A DNA stretch of 6,865 bases from Pyramidobacter sp. Lineage in GTDB: Bacteria; Synergistota; Synergistia; Synergistales; Dethiosulfovibrionaceae. How positions within the stretch are numbered: position 1 is the stretch's first letter; each line of letters begins with the position of its first letter. Of this stretch, positions 4,871 through 6,865 are shown piece by piece. Below the pieces are notes generated by a model, which was not told where the DNA came from, did no database searches, and was given only the letters and a program-made list of their open reading frames with translations. The position numbers were made by a program, and so were the translations under genes. The stretch covers positions 1 to 6,865 of the forward strand of contig JAGAYQ010000319.1 of assembly GCA_017940445.1 (NCBI GenBank), given 5' to 3'.

Positions 4871-6427
4871 CTAGCGATTTTTCGCCATGACCGTCGATCT
4901 CAGATCTTTCAGGCTTTCTTTCGACTTGCCGGCAAGCAGCTTCTGCAAAGTTTCAACAGCCTTGTTGAGCTGCGTGTCGCCGCGCCGTTCTTTCTCGCTG
5001 GCTTCCTTCTCCTTGCCCTGAGCGCGAAGCGAAGCGATCTCATCAGGACGGGCGCCGAGGTTGGCAACCGTCACATCAGGCTCAATGCCTTTCTGATGGA
5101 TGCTCTCGCCGTTGGGAAGGTAGTACAGGATGTTCGTGATGTACAGTCCGGAGCCGTCGGAAAGGTTGAAGAAGGTCTGCGCGCAGCCCTTGCCGAAGCT
5201 CTTCTCCCCGATCGTCACTGCGCCAAGCCGGTCGCGCAGACAGCCGGCCAGGATCTCGGAAGCCGAGGCCGAGCCTTCGTTGATGAGCTGGACGATGGGA
5301 ACCTTCGAGATGATGCCGGGCTTGGCTTTGTATTCCTCAAAGGAGAGCGAGTTGCGCCCCTTCATCGTCACGATCTTGCCGTCGTCAAGGAACATGTCGG
5401 CCATGCGGACAGCAGCACTGACAAGACCGCCAGAATTGTCGCGCATGTCGAGAATGAGTCCCTTCATGTTCTGTTTCGTCAGCTCAGTCAGAGCCTCTTC
5501 AAATTCGTCGGCAGTGTTGTCGATGAAACGGCTCACGCGGATGTAGCCCAGATCGCCGTTCAGCATCTTATGTTTGACGGATCTGTTTTCGACAGCGGCA
5601 CGGACAAGCGTGAATTCCAGCGGTGACTCTTCGCCGGTGCGGCTGACGGTGATACGGACTTCGGTGCCAGCTTCTCCGCGCAGGCGGTTTGCCGTAGCAT
5701 TAAGCTTGTTCGGCTCCACGTCTTTGCCGTCGATCTTGATGATGACATCCATAGGACGGATACCGGCCTTATACGCTGGAGAGCCGTCAATGGGCGCAAC
5801 GACGACCACATCACCGTTCCTGTTGACAATGGTGATGCCGATGCCGACAAATTCTCCACTGCTCTCCTGTCTCTCTTCCTTGACCTCTTCAGGCGTAAGG
5901 AAACGCGTGTAAGCATCTCCGTACGCAGCAACCATCCCCTTGATGGCCCAGTAGGTCAGCTCGTTTTTTTTCAGCTTGATGTCGGGCACATCGACCTGAT
6001 AGGCGTCGACCAGGAGCTTGGCCTGCTTCATCAGCCAGAGCTCTTCAGGCGAGAACGGAGACACGTCAGCGTAATCTTCGTTCGTAGGAACGTACTGTGA
6101 GACAGACGAGGAATCGGACGAATCCTCCTTAGGCGGAACGTCATATTCCACTTCGACATCGGGGTCGTCCTCAGGCTTGACATCAGCCGAAGCAACGATA
6201 TTCGAGACAGAGGCGCCCGAAGCAGCGTCGTTAGATTTTACGTCTTCCGAAGTCGCGTTTTCCTGTTTTACGTCCTGCGAAAGAGTAGTTTCAGTCAGGT
6301 CGTAGTCCATTTTCGAGCCGTCAGCAAGAGCAGGAGCAGCTGCAATGCCGGCCGCAAGAAGGAATGCGGCCAGCGCTTTTACGTATTTGTGTTTGTGATC
6401 GTGCTTGAAATTTTCAGTGAGATGCAT
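4871..6427 (-). CDS. Secreted S41 C-terminal processing peptidase (518 aa)
   Basis: S41 (CtpA/Prc-type) peptidases cut exported proteins near their C-termini using a Ser-Lys dyad. A basic N-terminus, a hydrophobic stretch (17-33) and APALA before D36 make a signal peptide with probable cleavage after A35. An acidic, Ser-rich linker (about 44-125) follows, then YGDAYTRFLTPEE (169-181), a PDZ domain (about 192-275, GIGI...AYKAGIRPMDVI), and the catalytic domain with GYIRVSRF (294-301), LDMRDNSGG (326-334), GSASASE (385-391) and FGKG (411-414). Catalytic S388, K413 and Q417 keep the 25- and 4-residue spacings of the family, so it should be active. The C-terminus is a charged helix. The ATG at 6427 has GGAGG at 6435-6439; the GTG at 6469 would bury the signal peptide. 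It lies between the antitoxin and rep on the same strand. Its substrate is unknown. It is an unexpected neighbour for a replication module. Confidence 0.95.
   Translation of the reverse strand: MHLTENFKHDHKHKYVKALAAFLLAAGIAAAPALADGSKMDYDLTETTLSQDVKQENATSEDVKSNDAASGASVSNIVASADVKPEDDPDVEVEYDVPPKEDSSDSSSVSQYVPTNEDYADVSPFSPEELWLMKQAKLLVDAYQVDVPDIKLKKNELTYWAIKGMVAAYGDAYTRFLTPEEVKEERQESSGEFVGIGITIVNRNGDVVVVAPIDGSPAYKAGIRPMDVIIKIDGKDVEPNKLNATANRLRGEAGTEVRITVSRTGEESPLEFTLVRAAVENRSVKHKMLNGDLGYIRVSRFIDNTADEFEEALTELTKQNMKGLILDMRDNSGGLVSAAVRMADMFLDDGKIVTMKGRNSLSFEEYKAKPGIISKVPIVQLINEGSASASEILAGCLRDRLGAVTIGEKSFGKGCAQTFFNLSDGSGLYITNILYYLPNGESIHQKGIEPDVTVANLGARPDEIASLRAQGKEKEASEKERRGDTQLNKAVETLQKLLAGKSKESLKDLRSTVMAKNR
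6161..6280 (-). repeat. Degenerate decapeptide (30-bp) repeat in the protease linker
   Basis: Residues 50-89 fall into four 10-residue units, each starting with Ser: SQDVKQENAT, SEDVKSNDAA, SGASVSNIVA and SADVKPEDDP. DVK recurs at 52, 62 and 82, and every unit starts with the codon TCG. The third unit is degenerate. The segment is acidic and probably unstructured, a spacer between the exported N-terminus and the PDZ-protease core. Confidence 0.65.
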
Positions 6428-6434
6428 GCATTTT

Positions 6435-6439
6435 CCTCC
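6435..6439 (-). promoter_or_regulatory. Ribosome binding site fixing the protease start
   Basis: GGAGG is seven bases before the ATG at 6427. It supports MHLTEN as the start, which puts a classical signal peptide at the N-terminus. Confidence 0.8.
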
Positions 6440-6483
6440 AGACATATCAATAGCTCTAAGACAAAACACTTCTGCCGGGTACC

Positions 6484-6552
6484 GTCATGAGCGCGCAGCT
6501 CTCCGCAGCGGAACGCAGCCTTGATATTTTCAGGCAGCGGCGCGCTCATGAC
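6484..6552. repeat. Perfect 13-bp inverted repeat with phased GCAGC motifs in the protease leader
   Basis: GTCATGAGCGCGC (6484-6496) and GCGCGCTCATGAC (6540-6552) are exact reverse complements around a 43-base centre. Within it GCAGC recurs at 6495, 6505, 6515 and 6534 (intervals 10, 10 and 19). There is no T-tract, so it is not an obvious terminator. The position between the antitoxin stop and the protease start suggests an operator or a leader structure controlling the protease gene. Confidence 0.6.
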
Positions 6553-6567
6553 TTCTTTTCAGGAACG

Positions 6568-6573
6568 ATTATA
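6568..6573 (-). promoter_or_regulatory. Candidate -10 element upstream of the protease gene
   Basis: An exact TATAAT reads leftward just after the antitoxin stop. I find no good -35 box at 16-18 bases, so it would need an activator or be coincidental. If used, the 13-bp inverted repeat at 6484-6552 lies inside the transcribed leader. Confidence 0.3.
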
Positions 6574-6586
6574 AACAACACGCTCA

Positions 6587-6790
6587 TTATTCAGACTTAA
6601 AATGATGGCCCAGAGCTTTTTTCAGGTAGTCTTTTATTACCGCATCCAAATGTTCTTCGCTCGTGCAGGCGCTGCGGAACAGCTCTTTTTCCTCTTCGGT
6701 GTACACAAGGCCCTCCATTTCGTTAGAGCGCATTGACATCTCCAGATTGTAAAGAACGTCCGGATTAATAGCTTGGGGATCCTTAACCAC
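6587..6790 (-). CDS. VbhA-like Fic antitoxin (67 aa)
   Basis: VbhA-type antitoxins are small helical proteins that block Fic AMP-transferases by placing an inhibitory helix, motif (S/T)xxxE(G/N), into the ATP site. Here SNEMEG (22-27) fits that motif, with S22, E26 and G27. It is followed by the usual layout LVYTEEEKELF then a second acidic helix (EEHLDAVIKDYLKKAL, 45-60). The start is GTG at 6790, because TGA lies two codons upstream in frame. AAAGGAAGGG (6802-6811) is eleven bases before it, a slightly long spacing. Fic partners normally sit directly downstream, yet the next gene leftward is an exported protease. It may be an orphan antitoxin, or the partner may lie beyond the right edge. 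The family call rests on the motif and size alone. Confidence 0.6.
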   Translation of the reverse strand: MVKDPQAINPDVLYNLEMSMRSNEMEGLVYTEEEKELFRSACTSEEHLDAVIKDYLKKALGHHFKSE

Positions 6791-6833
6791 AGGTCAGCAC
6801 ACCCTTCCTTTAAGCTGTAATCACCATACTGCT

Positions 6834-6863
6834 ATTATAACCGATTCAGCGACGAACGGGCAG
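6834..6863 (-). promoter_or_regulatory. Promoter of the antitoxin gene
   Basis: An exact TATAAT (6834-6839) reads leftward, with CTGCCC (6858-6863, weak -35) 18 bases upstream. Transcription would start near 6827, giving a leader of roughly 36 bases that includes the Shine-Dalgarno at 6802-6811. Confidence 0.5.
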
Positions 6864-6865
6864 TC

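Noticed and set aside
4174..4890. 238-codon plus-strand frame opposite rep
   Set aside because: No ribosome binding site or family features are visible, and the opposite strand encodes a coherent Rep-like protein with GGGAGG at a good distance.
6782..6791. DnaA-box-like TTAACCACA
   Set aside because: It has one mismatch to TTATCCACA, is isolated, and lies across the start of the antitoxin gene away from the origin-like region.

Overview
The window is bacterial and has a compact, one-direction layout. All five well-supported genes, plus a gene cut by the left edge, read leftward on the minus strand. Most have clear Shine-Dalgarno sites (GGAGG or AGGAAG types), and the composition is moderately GC-rich. 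Its gene content looks like an accessory replicon, meaning a small plasmid or an integrated plasmid-like element, and not a chromosomal housekeeping region. I cannot name the organism. A Gram-negative-type anaerobe would fit the exported S41 protease, but that is a guess.

From right to left (the direction of transcription): (1) a 67-residue VbhA-like antitoxin, carrying the S-x-x-x-E-G motif of Fic inhibitors but with no Fic toxin in view; (2) a secreted or periplasmic S41 C-terminal processing peptidase with a degenerate decapeptide-repeat linker, preceded by a leader holding a perfect 13-bp inverted repeat; (3) a probable plasmid-type replication initiator (Rep); (4) a 481-bp non-coding region between 3204 and 3684 with three GTGAC-headed direct repeats at exact 22-bp spacing (iteron-like), a hairpin, three ACGT motifs at 10-bp spacing, a perfect bidirectional terminator and a C-free AT-rich tract, together the best candidate for a replication origin; (5) a ClpX-like AAA+ ATPase without the zinc-binding domain and without the usual aromatic pore loop; (6) a Pif1-family SF1B DNA helicase; (7) a 298-bp gap (216-513) with two strong inverted repeats; (8) the start of a Sel1-repeat protein.

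The central idea is that Rep, its iteron-like origin, a ClpX-like remodeller and a Pif1-like helicase form one self-contained replication module. ClpX activation of an iteron-plasmid initiator (TrfA of RK2, dimers to monomers) is established biology, but an element carrying its own ClpX derivative next to its origin would be unusual. That functional link is inference from gene order. The antitoxin and exported protease would be cargo or maintenance genes. The two ends of the window may join as a circle, because joining them gives the Sel1 ORF a stop codon after 11 codons, but this is only weakly supported.
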